The notes: a model not told the origin generated them from the sequence alone. Numbered from the stretch's first letter, positions 34,347 to 43,649 are shown. The stretch is DNA of 64,000 nucleotides from Clostridium sardiniense (GCF_016907995.1 NZ_JAFBDA010000001.1:124001-188000), one strand, 5' to 3'. Numbers and translations are program-made.

Positions 34347-35699
34347 ATGGCGGTAGCATTTGAAGACAAGAGGAGTTTATTATTAAAAGAAGCTCTAAAT
34401 TTTCAGGATATAAATGATGTCTCAGCTAAGTTTAAGAGAGAATTTTTAAACTTAGTTGAAGGAATAATAATAGATCAAATAGAAATTGAGGAAGGTTTCT
34501 TTGGAAACTTTATGCTTAAAGTAGATAGGGAAATAAAGCTTGATATATCATGGCCACTTGCAACTATTCCAACTATCGATGGGTTTAAGATGTATTTTAA
34601 TCCAATATTATTTCTTAATAGTTCAAAGCGGGAGATGGGAGCTCTCTTTAAGCATGAGATATATCATATAATGTTTAATCATTATGAGAGAGAAAAGGAG
34701 CTTAAAAATTCTTATAGTAAAGAAGCTGTAAGTGTTGCTATGGATATTTCAATAAATCAATTTATAAAACATCTTCCAATGGAGTGCAAGAGAATTGATT
34801 CTGTTAAGATGGAATACAATATAAATTTAAAAGATGAAATGACCGTTGAATACTATGCAAAAGAAATAGATGAGGCAATAAAAAAGCGAGAAGAAAAAAA
34901 TAAGAATAAAAAGAAAAAGAATGAGAGCGATAAAATAAAAAGAGAGTACGATACTGAATCAGCTCATGATGTATGGGAAAACCTCGAGATGGATAAAGAT
35001 AGGGTAAAAGAGCTTACTAAAAAGACTGCAATTAGCTCTATAAAGGGGGATACTCCTAAAAATATATTAGATATAGTTGCAAAGTATAAAGAAAAGGAAG
35101 AAATAAACTGGCAGGAGTTTCTTAAAAGAATTCTTCCGACTGTAAAGAGTGGATATAAGAAGACCATAGTTAGAAGAGATAGGAGACAGCCAGATAGGGT
35201 AGATCTTAGAGGAGCTTTAAGAGATACCATTCCAGAATTAATTGTAGCAATAGATATTAGTGCTAGTATGAGCGAAGATGATGTACGTAAGATTATGGTT
35301 GAGGTACTTGCTATAACTAGGAGCAGAGTAGATAAAATAAAAGTTATTGAATGTGATGATATGATAAGACGAGTTTATGATATTAGAACACCTAGAGATA
35401 TAAAGGAGAGAAGTAGTAAAAATGGAGCTACTAAATTCTCGCCAGTATTTGAATATATAAAAGATAATAGACTTTCTGATAGAGTTTTAATTTATTTTAC
35501 AGATGGTATAGGTGAAGAGAAACTTACAGTAAAGCCTACTTTAAAGAATGTTATATGGGTATTAACTGGAGAAGGTAAGCTTTCTTTAAAAGAAAAGTTT
35601 GGAGTTATAAAGCATATAAAGGTTAAAAAGAAAGTTGGCGAAGGTGGATCAGCAGCTATTGAAATGATGAGGGAAGTTGGGCATGAATGGCATAGATAA
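34347..35699 (+). CDS. Metallopeptidase-like plus VWA-like protein (DUF2201 type)
   Basis: A 450-aa protein with two modules. The N-terminal half has a zinc-peptidase motif, HEIYHIMFNH (His103, Glu104, His107, His112). The middle (about 185-205) is a lysine-rich linker. The C-terminal part (about 295-450) is a VWA-like domain with a MIDAS DISAS (Asp303-Ser307) and later YFTDGIGEE. VWA-like and peptidase-like modules are known together in DUF2201-type proteins that neighbour MoxR ATPases. AGGAGG precedes the ATG. Last gene of the cassette. Whether it cuts protein is unknown; the HExxH motif is intact. Confidence 0.82.
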   Translation: MAVAFEDKRSLLLKEALNFQDINDVSAKFKREFLNLVEGIIIDQIEIEEGFFGNFMLKVDREIKLDISWPLATIPTIDGFKMYFNPILFLNSSKREMGALFKHEIYHIMFNHYEREKELKNSYSKEAVSVAMDISINQFIKHLPMECKRIDSVKMEYNINLKDEMTVEYYAKEIDEAIKKREEKNKNKKKKNESDKIKREYDTESAHDVWENLEMDKDRVKELTKKTAISSIKGDTPKNILDIVAKYKEKEEINWQEFLKRILPTVKSGYKKTIVRRDRRQPDRVDLRGALRDTIPELIVAIDISASMSEDDVRKIMVEVLAITRSRVDKIKVIECDDMIRRVYDIRTPRDIKERSSKNGATKFSPVFEYIKDNRLSDRVLIYFTDGIGEEKLTVKPTLKNVIWVLTGEGKLSLKEKFGVIKHIKVKKKVGEGGSAAIEMMREVGHEWHR

Positions 35700-35927
35700 A
35701 ATATATATTCAATTAAAAGAAGGTATATAAAATAGTTTCAATTATCAGTAGAGGATACTATATAGTAATAATTCAGTTATTGGAAAATTTTCGGGCAAAA
35801 AGTTAACTTGAATTTACAAAATATAAATAAAAGCTTTCTAAAATTAATAATTAATCAAAAAATACTCTATTTGTAGTATAATTGTAACCTTTATGTTAAA
35901 ATTGTTAATGTAAGGGGGAGAATAAGT

Positions 35928-36605
35928 ATGCAGAAAGGGAAAAAATATAAGAATCATTCAATCATACTCATAGTAATTTTATTAATAAGTTTTTTAATAA
36001 ACATTTTTGTTTATATTGATAATATAGAATACAAGCATAGAGTTGGGATTAATTCATATAAAAATATAGAGAGTATTAAAGTCAAAAATGATAAAACTCT
36101 TGAGATAGTAAATAAGGCTATAGAAGTAAATAAAATTAGTAATGAGGAACTATTAACACTGTATACAAATTACAGTGATATTTCAGATTGTGTAATAGAA
36201 CTATGGGATGATTATAAATTTTATAGTGAAAATGATAGTAATAGTTTATTTAAAAAGAATATTGATACTAGTTCAATAATAGAGAATGAAGTGTATTCTA
36301 GAATTGAGAGCTATTTGAGCAATACATTAATAAATATAATGAATACTGAAAAAAATGAGCTTCTTCTTAAAGAAAAAGACCTAAGGGATTTTATTGTTAT
36401 GAAAGATTTATCTACTAAAATGAATGATATATTTTTAGAATTTAATGAAACAACCTTAAAAGGTATAGATGGTAAAGAGAAAGAAAAGGTAGTTGTTAAA
36501 AAGAAATATTGGATAGATGTTTTAAATAAGATTAATAGAACAAGTAGTGAATATATAGATTATGATTTTACAAGAGATGTTAGTGTATCTAAAGTAATTT
36601 ATTAA
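35928..36605 (+). CDS. Membrane-anchored protein of unknown function, 225 aa
   Basis: A basic N-terminus (MQKGKKYKNH) precedes a single hydrophobic helix at about 11-30. The rest is a charged, helix-rich extracellular or periplasm-side domain. There is no lipobox and no catalytic motif that I can see. AAGGGGGAG lies upstream of the ATG. It stands alone between the VWA cassette (228 bp upstream) and a strong terminator. I do not recognise the family. Confidence 0.6.
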   Translation: MQKGKKYKNHSIILIVILLISFLINIFVYIDNIEYKHRVGINSYKNIESIKVKNDKTLEIVNKAIEVNKISNEELLTLYTNYSDISDCVIELWDDYKFYSENDSNSLFKKNIDTSSIIENEVYSRIESYLSNTLINIMNTEKNELLLKEKDLRDFIVMKDLSTKMNDIFLEFNETTLKGIDGKEKEKVVVKKKYWIDVLNKINRTSSEYIDYDFTRDVSVSKVIY

Positions 36606-36615
36606 TTAATATTAA

Positions 36616-36655
36616 TAAGAGTTTTATAATAGCTTAAACTATTATAAAACTCTTA
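36616..36655 (+). terminator. Terminator after the 225-aa membrane protein gene
   Basis: A 17-bp perfect stem (36616-36632 with 36639-36655) followed by T-run. Confidence 0.9.
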
Positions 36656-36737
36656 TTTTTTAACTATTAAAACTTATAAGAAATATTTTTGTAATGATTT
36701 TCTATTTTATTTTTGAGAGTGTATAAATTAATTAAAA

Positions 36738-36763
36738 AAAGCGTAGTATATATACTACGCTTT
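36738..36763 (-). terminator. Terminator of the HesB-like gene
   Basis: A perfect 26-bp palindrome (AAAGCGTAGTATA mirrored) followed on the minus strand by a long T-run, 33 bp past the stop. Confidence 0.85.
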
Positions 36764-36795
36764 ATAAGTAATCAAGATAATTTAATTACTTATAA

Positions 36796-37125
36796 TTAGT
36801 GACATCCACCACCACATGAACCGCAACCACCTTCTGGAGCGATAACTGGTTTTAAGCTTAAGCCATTTCCATTATTTTCTTCAGCTGAAAGTAAGATAAA
36901 TCCACCGAATTCTTCGATTAATCTTTTTTCTATAACGAAGTTTATGTCATTAACTACTTCTACTACGTCGTCATCAGTTGCTTCATCAACAGTTATGTTA
37001 AATACTGGACCGCTACAAGCCATTCCACCTAAGTTAATTCTTATATTATAATTTTCAACTTTGTTTTCGTCTAAAAATTCTTTAAATTCTTTGTAAGCAT
37101 CTTCGCTTATTGTCATATTTTTCAT
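36796..37125 (-). CDS. HesB/IscA-like protein with Cys-rich C-terminus
   Basis: A 109-aa member of the HesB-like (seleno)protein group, relatives of A-type iron-sulfur carriers. The IscA-like fold keeps one Cys in GGMACSGP (Cys37), while the tail is GGCGSCGGGCH with Cys101, Cys104 and Cys108. In some relatives one tail position is selenocysteine; here it is ordinary Cys and no UGA is present. AGGTG 6 nt before the ATG at 37125 sets the start; a GTG three codons upstream is part of that site. A metal- or sulfur-binding role is likely; the exact function is unknown. Confidence 0.8.
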   Translation of the reverse strand: MKNMTISEDAYKEFKEFLDENKVENYNIRINLGGMACSGPVFNITVDEATDDDVVEVVNDINFVIEKRLIEEFGGFILLSAEENNGNGLSLKPVIAPEGGCGSCGGGCH

Positions 37126-37312
37126 TTTTTTCACCTGTCCTTATTTTAAAATTAAAAATAGTCTTAATGATATTATAACACAATTTAATTCAAAGTAAAC
37201 CAGTCAGAATTAAAAATATTTATGTACAATAAAAAAAATAAAGGTATACTAGACTTTAGAGCGAATTTATTATAAGTAAGATACTATATAAATGTAGAAA
37301 GGATGGTTTTTA

Positions 37313-38056
37313 GTGAAACCATATGACAGAAATTTTGTATTAGAAAAAATAAAAGAATATAATGAAAAGATTCATGAAGGAAGAATAAATAATCATGAAA
37401 TAATAAGGACAAATGGAATAAAAGGAAAGATTCATGGATACCTTTATGAACATGATGATGAAATAGATATAGATATTTTAGAACTTGTAGGAAATGATAA
37501 ATTTTGGATGAAGCTTAGTCCTAGAGAAATAGAGAGCTCATATGGAATTATAAAGCAAGCACATGGAAGAGTTGGAATTGTTGGACTTGGACTTGGCTAC
37601 GTGGTACAAGAAATAGCTAAAAGTGATAAAGTTTCTGAAGTAGTTGTTTATGAATTTGAAAAAGATATAATAGAGCTTTATAAAAAGAATTTTGGTGAAA
37701 ATGAAAAGATAAAAATAATTAATGAAGATGCTTATAAAGTTAAGGGCGAAAAATTTGATTATTTTTATGTTGATATATATGAGTACAAATTAACAGAACA
37801 AGTAGTTAGTGATTATAAACACTTCAATGAAGCTCTTGATATCGAAGATTATGTGTTTTGGGGTGTTGAACATTTCCTATTAAGTTGTAGATATGAAGAT
37901 ATAGTATGGGTATATATTCCTGAAATATGGATGGAACTTAGTAAGCATATATTTGCAGCTCTTCAACAGTCAGGATATTTAGAGTGGTATAAGCAATTAG
38001 ACAGTAAACTTGTTAAAAAGGTTCTTGAAGAGTTTAAAGAAATCCTAAATGATTAA
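37313..38056 (+). CDS. Rossmann-fold, SAM-methyltransferase-like protein
   Basis: A 247-aa cytoplasmic protein. Residues about 85-130 look like a SAM-binding core: VGIVGLGLGYVVQEIA (motif I) and VVYEFEKDIIELYKKNF (acidic loop). DYFYVDIYEY near 155 resembles the region after motif II in spermidine-synthase-like proteins. Upstream of the core is an unassigned N-terminal domain. The start is GTG, 6 nt after AAAGGATGG. The gene is alone, between the HesB-like gene and adhE. Substrate unknown, and it may be an inactive relative. Confidence 0.65.
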   Translation: MKPYDRNFVLEKIKEYNEKIHEGRINNHEIIRTNGIKGKIHGYLYEHDDEIDIDILELVGNDKFWMKLSPREIESSYGIIKQAHGRVGIVGLGLGYVVQEIAKSDKVSEVVVYEFEKDIIELYKKNFGENEKIKIINEDAYKVKGEKFDYFYVDIYEYKLTEQVVSDYKHFNEALDIEDYVFWGVEHFLLSCRYEDIVWVYIPEIWMELSKHIFAALQQSGYLEWYKQLDSKLVKKVLEEFKEILND

Positions 38057-38219
38057 AGATATTTTAAGGGTTCAGAAAAGGAAGTAAATATAATAAAGAG
38101 TAAAATGAATAAATCATCATAATAATTCTAAAACTACTAAAGTACGTAATGGCTTATATTTTGGTATAGAAAATACCTTTAAGAATATTTAGTTTTAAAA
38201 TACTTAGGAGGAATTTATT

Positions 38220-40898
38220 ATGAAGGTTACTAACTCAGAAGAACTATCTAAAAAGATGGAAGAGATTAGATTAGCTCAAAAGGAATATGCAACATATACC
38301 CAAGAGCAGGTAGATGACATATTTAGAGCTGCTGCAATGGCAGCTAACAATGCAAGAATAAAGCTTGCGAAAATAGCTGTTCTAGAAAGTGGAATGGGTA
38401 TAGTTGAAGATAAAGTTATTAAGAATCATTTTGCAGCTGAATATATTTATAATCAATATAAAGATATGAAAACTTGTGGAATAATAGATAAAGATAATAC
38501 TTTTGGGGTTACAAAAGTTGCAGAGCCAATAGGGGTCGTTGCTGCAATTGTACCAACCACAAACCCTACATCAACAGCTATATTTAAAGCTTTGATATCC
38601 CTTAAAACAAGAAATGCCATAATAATATCACCTCATCCAAGAGCTAAGAATGCAACAATTGAGGCTGCTAAGATAATATTAGATGCAGCAGTTAAAGCAG
38701 GGGCACCTTCTAATATTATTGGATGGATTGATGAACCATCAGTTGAACTTTCTCAAAAGGTTATGCATGAAGCTGATATAATCCTTGCAACTGGAGGACC
38801 TGCAATGGTTAAGGCTGCTTATTCATCAGGTAAGCCGGCTATTGGAGTTGGAGCAGGAAATACTCCAGCAATTATTGATGAGACAGCACATATTAAGATG
38901 GCTGTTAATTCAATTTTATTATCCAAAACTTTTGATAATGGAGTTATATGTGCATCTGAGCAAAGCATTATTGCTATTGATGAGGTATATGATGAAGTTC
39001 GTGCAGAACTTATGGATAGAGGAGCATATCTTTTAAATGATAGAGAATGTGAAAAGGTAAGAAAGATTATATTAAATGAAAAAGGAGGACTTAACTCTGC
39101 AATAGTTGGTCAATCTGCATATAATATTGCGAAGATGGCTGGAGTTAAAGTACCTCAAGATGCTAAGGTTTTAGTTGGAGAAGTTGAATCAGTAGAACTT
39201 GAAGAGCCATTCTCTCATGAAAAATTATCACCTATATTAGGAATGTATAGAGCGCATAACTTTGATGATGCACTAAAGAAAGCTTCAAGACTTATAGAAC
39301 TTGGAGGTTTTGGTCATACATCAGTTCTTTATACAGATCAAATAAAATCAAAAGATAGAATGGATAAATTTGGTACTACTATGAAGACTGCAAGAACTTT
39401 AGTAAATATGCCTTCTTCTCAAGGAGCAATTGGAGATATATTTAACTTTAAGTTAGCACCGTCTCTTACTCTTGGGTGTGGATCATGGGGCGGAAACTCA
39501 GTTTCTGAAAATGTTGGTCCTAAGCACTTATTAAATATTAAAAGTGTAGCTGAGAGGAGAGAAAATATGCTATGGTTTAGAGTTCCTGAGAAAACTTACT
39601 TTAAATATGGTTGTCTACCTATAGCACTTAAAGAGCTATGTGATATGGGAAAGAAAAAAGCATTTATAGTAACTGATAAGGTATTATTTGAACTTGGATA
39701 TACTGATAAGGTTGTGGAAGTTTTAGAAGACTGCGGTATTGAATTTAAGATGTTTACAGATGTAGAACCAGATCCAACACTTGCAGCAGCTAAGATGGGT
39801 GCAGAGCAAATGCTTTCATTTAATCCAGATGTAATAATTGCAGTTGGTGGTGGATCACCAATGGATGCAGCTAAGATTATGTGGGTAATGTATGAGCATC
39901 CAGATGTTAAATTTGATGAGCTTGCAATGAGATTTATGGATATAAGAAAGAGAGTATTTAAGTTCCCAGAGCTAGGCAATAAGGCAATGATGGTATCAAT
40001 ACCAACATCAGCAGGAACAGGATCAGAAGTAACTCCTTTTGCAGTTATAACTGATGAAAAGACAGGAGTTAAATATCCATTAGCGGACTATGAATTAACA
40101 CCTAACATGGCTATAATTGATACTGCACTTATGATGAGTATGCCAAAGGGATTAACAGCGGCTTCAGGTGTAGATGTATTAGTTCATGCGCTAGAAGCTT
40201 ATGTATCAGTTCTTGCATCTGAATTTACAAATGGATTAGCACTTGAATCTATTAGATTAGTATTTAAATATCTACCAATCTCTTATATAAATGGAACAGA
40301 GAATGTTAAAGCAAGAGAAAAGATGGCTCATGCGGCATCCATGGCAGGTATGGCATTTGCGAATGCATTCTTAGGAATTTGCCACTCAATGGCTCATAAA
40401 TTAGGAGCATTCCACCATATACCACATGGTATGGCAAATGCACTTTTAATTAAAGAAGTTATTAAGTTCAATGCAAGTGATGCTCCAAGAAAGCAAGCAG
40501 CATTCCCACAATATAAATATCCAAATGCTAAGTGGAGATATGCAAGAGTTGCTGGATACTTAGGACTTCAAGGAGAAAATGATGATGAAAAAGTAGAAAG
40601 CTTACTTAAAGCTATAGATGAATTAAATGAAACTGTTGGAATGCCAAAATCAATTAAAGAAGCTGGAGTTTCAGAGGATAAATTCTATGCAACTTTAGAT
40701 GAAATGGTAGAGCAGGCATTTGATGATCAATGTACTGGAGCAAATCCAAGATATCCATTAATGAGTGAAATAAAACAAATGTACATAAATGCATATAATG
40801 GATATAAGAATTATGATGCTGTTAAAGAGGCTGGCAGAAGTGTAGATGAAGAATATTCTGAAGACTATGGCTATGCAGGTGAAGGAACGGAAGAATAA
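38220..40898 (+). CDS. adhE: Bifunctional acetaldehyde/alcohol dehydrogenase
   Basis: Converts acetyl-CoA to acetaldehyde and then ethanol, regenerating NAD in fermentation; forms spirosomes in many bacteria. At 892 aa it is slightly longer than the usual 860-870 because of an acidic C-terminal tail. The N-terminal aldehyde dehydrogenase (about 1-440) has the catalytic Cys244 in NGVICASEQS. The C-terminal iron-dependent alcohol dehydrogenase (about 455-870) has GGGSPMDAAK for NAD and His residues in CHSMAHKLGAFHHIPHG for iron. AGGAGG lies before the ATG. I looked for a Rex operator upstream and did not see one. Confidence 0.96.
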   Translation: MKVTNSEELSKKMEEIRLAQKEYATYTQEQVDDIFRAAAMAANNARIKLAKIAVLESGMGIVEDKVIKNHFAAEYIYNQYKDMKTCGIIDKDNTFGVTKVAEPIGVVAAIVPTTNPTSTAIFKALISLKTRNAIIISPHPRAKNATIEAAKIILDAAVKAGAPSNIIGWIDEPSVELSQKVMHEADIILATGGPAMVKAAYSSGKPAIGVGAGNTPAIIDETAHIKMAVNSILLSKTFDNGVICASEQSIIAIDEVYDEVRAELMDRGAYLLNDRECEKVRKIILNEKGGLNSAIVGQSAYNIAKMAGVKVPQDAKVLVGEVESVELEEPFSHEKLSPILGMYRAHNFDDALKKASRLIELGGFGHTSVLYTDQIKSKDRMDKFGTTMKTARTLVNMPSSQGAIGDIFNFKLAPSLTLGCGSWGGNSVSENVGPKHLLNIKSVAERRENMLWFRVPEKTYFKYGCLPIALKELCDMGKKKAFIVTDKVLFELGYTDKVVEVLEDCGIEFKMFTDVEPDPTLAAAKMGAEQMLSFNPDVIIAVGGGSPMDAAKIMWVMYEHPDVKFDELAMRFMDIRKRVFKFPELGNKAMMVSIPTSAGTGSEVTPFAVITDEKTGVKYPLADYELTPNMAIIDTALMMSMPKGLTAASGVDVLVHALEAYVSVLASEFTNGLALESIRLVFKYLPISYINGTENVKAREKMAHAASMAGMAFANAFLGICHSMAHKLGAFHHIPHGMANALLIKEVIKFNASDAPRKQAAFPQYKYPNAKWRYARVAGYLGLQGENDDEKVESLLKAIDELNETVGMPKSIKEAGVSEDKFYATLDEMVEQAFDDQCTGANPRYPLMSEIKQMYINAYNGYKNYDAVKEAGRSVDEEYSEDYGYAGEGTEE

Positions 40899-40920
40899 AA
40901 TTTAAAATTATAATTTTTAT

Positions 40921-40956
40921 AAAAAGGAAGAGTGTTTAGTCAATACCTTCCTTTTT
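40921..40956 (+). terminator. Terminator of adhE
   Basis: A 10-bp stem AAAAAGGAAG/CTTCCTTTTT (40921-40930 with 40947-40956), then T. Confidence 0.8.
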
Positions 40957-41081
40957 TGCTATTAAAATAACTTAAAACTGTAATTTAAAATATGGATATA
41001 TTAGATTAAATTGGTATATTTGTATAGGTAAACCTACAAATGTTATAATCTAACTAATATACTATGCTAAAGGATCCACAC

Positions 41082-41980
41082 ATGAGAGATTTAGTTAGTT
41101 TATAAAATGAGATTAAAGAATTGTCACCTAGAAAACTAAAAGAACTAGTTGGTTTTATCAGTAAAATTTTAGCGATTCATTTTGTTCCTAGTGAGATTCA
41201 TACTGAGTTTAAAGAACGCCGCTTTAATAGTGGGCAAGTATGTATTCATTGTGGTTCACTTTCTGTTGTTAAAAATGGAAAGTTAGGTAATAAACAACTT
41301 TATAAATGCAAAGATTGAAAAAAACATTTTAATAACGTATCCTTATCTGCACTAGCTTGTACAAAGATTCCATTAAACGTATGGATGGAATATGCTAAGT
41401 ACATGTTATTTGGTATAAGTATTCGCAAATGTGCGGCACACATTGATGTTAGCGTTAAAATCTCATTTTTATATGAGACATAAGCTACTTGATTGTATTC
41501 GTGAGTAGATGGGAATAGGATAAGTTAAGTGTGTTATTGATATGGATGAAACTTTTAAGCCTATTAGCTACAAAGGAAATCATAAGAAAAGTGGATTCGT
41601 TATGCCTAGACCTGTTTGTAAGGGAAGAATTGAACATGCCTATTTGAAGGATGCATTAAAAGGGAACCATAATTTGTACGGATAGCCATGAATCCTATGC
41701 TCTGTTTGCTAAAGATTTCAACCTAGACCATAAGAAAATCAAACGTGGCAGACAAAAAGAGGATATATATTATATAAACCACTTAAATGCCTTACACAGC
41801 GTGTATAAAGGGTGGTTACGTCAATTTAAAGGAGTATCGACTAAATTCTTAATTAATTACTTTTATTGGTTTAAATGGCTTCAAACCTTTATGGATAAAA
41901 AAGAATCTGTACGTAGTAAACACATCCTTCTGCATAGTGTGGTTCCGTGTGTAGACACTAGAATAGTAACCTATCGATAA
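41082..41980 (+). pseudogene. Decayed IS1595-family (ISXO2-like) transposase
   Basis: Remnant of a DDE transposase. It begins MRDLVSL, stops at TAA 41103, then continues in frame through NEIKELSPRKLKEL to a zinc ribbon (CIHCGS...YKCKD). A TGA follows where the ribbon's next Cys should be, near 41316. Further on, in shifted frames, the DDE core is readable: VIDMDETFKPISYKGN (about 41540), TDSHESYALFAKDF and YYINHLNALHSVYKGWLRQF (about 41770-41830). At least three frameshifts or stops separate these parts. I could not find convincing terminal inverted repeats or a target duplication. No active element remains. Confidence 0.8.
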
Positions 41981-42211
41981 AGAGAGGCTATATTTAGTTA
42001 AGTGAATAACTGTTATAATATTTAGATTTTTAGTATAGACTTATATATAATTATTTATAAAATATATATTTTGTAAGTCGATAAATTATAAATTTTGACT
42101 ATCAGATGATGAACGGCTACATACCGACATAAGAAGACAATGAGAGTCGGGAAAATATATATGTTTGTCAATATAATGTAATTACAGCGAAATAAGGAAG
42201 GAGAGCATCTT

Positions 42212-43051
42212 ATGAATGGTTGGAATGAAGGTATTACCAATGCGATTGCATACATTGAAGAGAATTTAACTGAAGATATTGATATAAATGAAATAGCTGA
42301 TAAAGCATATGTGTCAAGTTTCTACTTTCAAAAAATATTCAATGTATTATGTGGATTTACAGTGGGTGAGTATATAAGGAATCGCCGTCTGACACTTGCT
42401 GCACAGGAACTTTGTTCTAGCAATATCAAAGTGATTGATGTTGCACTGAAATACGGTTATGATTCGCCGGATAGTTTTGCCAGAGCATTCACTAAGTTTC
42501 ATGGGATAAGTCCTTCCACAGCAAGAAAAAAAGGCAGTAAGCTGAATTCTTTTGCACCGCTGAAAATTAAACTTACATTGGAGGGTGGTACTATGTTAGA
42601 GTACAAGATTGCCGAAAAGGCACAGTTTACAGTAATGGGAAGGTTACGTAAATTCAATACAGAAACTTCTTATGGTGAAATTCCTAAGTTCTGGCAGGAG
42701 CATATGGAAAGCGGCGAGAGCAAAGTTGTATGTGGCATGTATGGAATATGTATGGACAGTGATGGAAAGCACTTTGATTATCTCATTGCCGATAACTATA
42801 TTCCGGGGAATGAGATTCCAGAGGGCTACGAAACAAAAGTAATTCCGGCAGGTACATGGGCTATATTCCCTTGTCGTGGTGCATTACCAAGAGCGTTGCA
42901 GGATGTGAACACAAAGATATGGAGCGAGTGGTTGCCGTCTTGCAAAGCATATAAGCTTGCAGGTAACTACAATATTGAGATGTATACACCACTTTGTGGA
43001 AATCCGGATGATGAATATAACGAAATTTGGATACCTGTAGAAAAGGTATAA
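42212..43051 (+). CDS. AraC-family regulator with GyrI-like ligand-binding domain
   Basis: A 279-aa transcription factor. Residues about 8-110 form an AraC/XylS DNA-binding domain with two helix-turn-helices (INEIADKAYVSSFYFQKIF; VIDVALKYGYDSPDSFARAF). Residues about 125-279 form a GyrI-like/effector-binding domain (MLEYKIAEKAQFTVMGRLRK; WIPVEKV). This Rob/BmrR-like arrangement senses small molecules, often drugs. GGAAGGAGAG precedes the ATG. Base use is unlike the rest of the window: more G+C, with CGC, CGT, CTG and CCG codons in place of AGA and TTA. Together with the adjoining dead transposase this indicates acquisition from a higher-GC Firmicute. No efflux pump is adjacent, so the regulated gene is unclear. 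Confidence 0.85.
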   Translation: MNGWNEGITNAIAYIEENLTEDIDINEIADKAYVSSFYFQKIFNVLCGFTVGEYIRNRRLTLAAQELCSSNIKVIDVALKYGYDSPDSFARAFTKFHGISPSTARKKGSKLNSFAPLKIKLTLEGGTMLEYKIAEKAQFTVMGRLRKFNTETSYGEIPKFWQEHMESGESKVVCGMYGICMDSDGKHFDYLIADNYIPGNEIPEGYETKVIPAGTWAIFPCRGALPRALQDVNTKIWSEWLPSCKAYKLAGNYNIEMYTPLCGNPDDEYNEIWIPVEKV

Positions 43052-43118
43052 ATTCTGGTTTATAAATCTGCTACAACAGTAACGTTAACCAAGAAAACAG
43101 TTATTCTGTTATCCGAAA

Positions 43119-43142
43119 TAGTCCATTCAATTGAATGGGCTA
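43119..43142 (+). terminator. Terminator of the AraC-family gene
   Basis: A 12-bp stem TAGTCCATTCAA/TTGAATGGGCTA (one G-T pair) followed by ACTTTTTT. Confidence 0.8.
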
Positions 43143-43231
43143 ACTTTTTTGTGTTATATTCTTAGTATTGTCTAACAGAGCCAAAAATGTTAGAAAATTT
43201 ATAACTTATTATATGCTCCTTTTTATATAAA

Positions 43232-43273
43232 AAGTTAACGTACTATATAATGCATTATATAGTACGTTAACTT
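43232..43273 (-). terminator. 42-bp perfect palindrome, terminator of the 80-aa gene
   Basis: The two 21-bp halves (43232-43252 and 43253-43273) are perfectly complementary with no spacer, and on the minus strand are followed by CTTTTTATAT. It lies 28 bp past the stop codon at 43301. Confidence 0.75.
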
Positions 43274-43300
43274 CATAGAATATTAGATCAAGAATTGTTT

Positions 43301-43543
43301 TTATAGTTTATGACTTTTTTTATAGTCAGGATTTTTCTTAACTTTTTTATTAAAGTTAAGAACTAATGCAGTTGAGAAGATAAGAATTACTATAAAAGCA
43401 ATAAAATACATTAAAGAAAATGATTTGTAGATAGAACTTTGATTAAAGATACTACTTGCAAAGGCACAAGTTGGAGCTTTAATGGCCAAAAATGAAGTTA
43501 GTGATACAGCTATTAAACTAAATTTTTCTTTAAATCTATTCAA
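43301..43543 (-). CDS. Small membrane protein, 80 aa, unknown function
   Basis: Two hydrophobic segments (about 9-30, resembling a signal or first membrane helix, and 42-63) and a lysine-rich tail (NKKVKKNPDYKKSHKL). The start is TTG, 8 nt after a full AAAGGAGG, which is strong translation evidence. It lies 106 bp downstream of the DUF5808 protein gene on the same strand and is ended by a 42-bp palindrome. Not a family I recognise. Confidence 0.6.
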   Translation of the reverse strand: MNRFKEKFSLIAVSLTSFLAIKAPTCAFASSIFNQSSIYKSFSLMYFIAFIVILIFSTALVLNFNKKVKKNPDYKKSHKL

Positions 43544-43649
43544 TTAAATGACCTCCTTTAAATAAAGAGTTTCATATATTCAATATATTAATATTAAAGA
43601 AAAATGTAATTTATGTTTCATAGTAAATATATAATTTTTTATGGAAAGC

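Noticed and set aside
36796-36830. Selenocysteine in the HesB-like protein
   Set aside because: All three tail codons are normal Cys codons and the first in-frame stop is the expected one.
38057-38219. Rex operator upstream of adhE
   Set aside because: I searched for TTGTTAA-N4-TTAACAA-like palindromes and found none within the upstream 160 bp.
38785-39036. Plus-strand open frame inside adhE
   Set aside because: It overlaps the well-supported AdhE aldehyde dehydrogenase domain in another frame and has no ribosome site.
41082-41980. Functional insertion sequence
   Set aside because: At least two in-frame stops and additional frameshifts break the transposase, and I could not identify terminal inverted repeats or target duplication.
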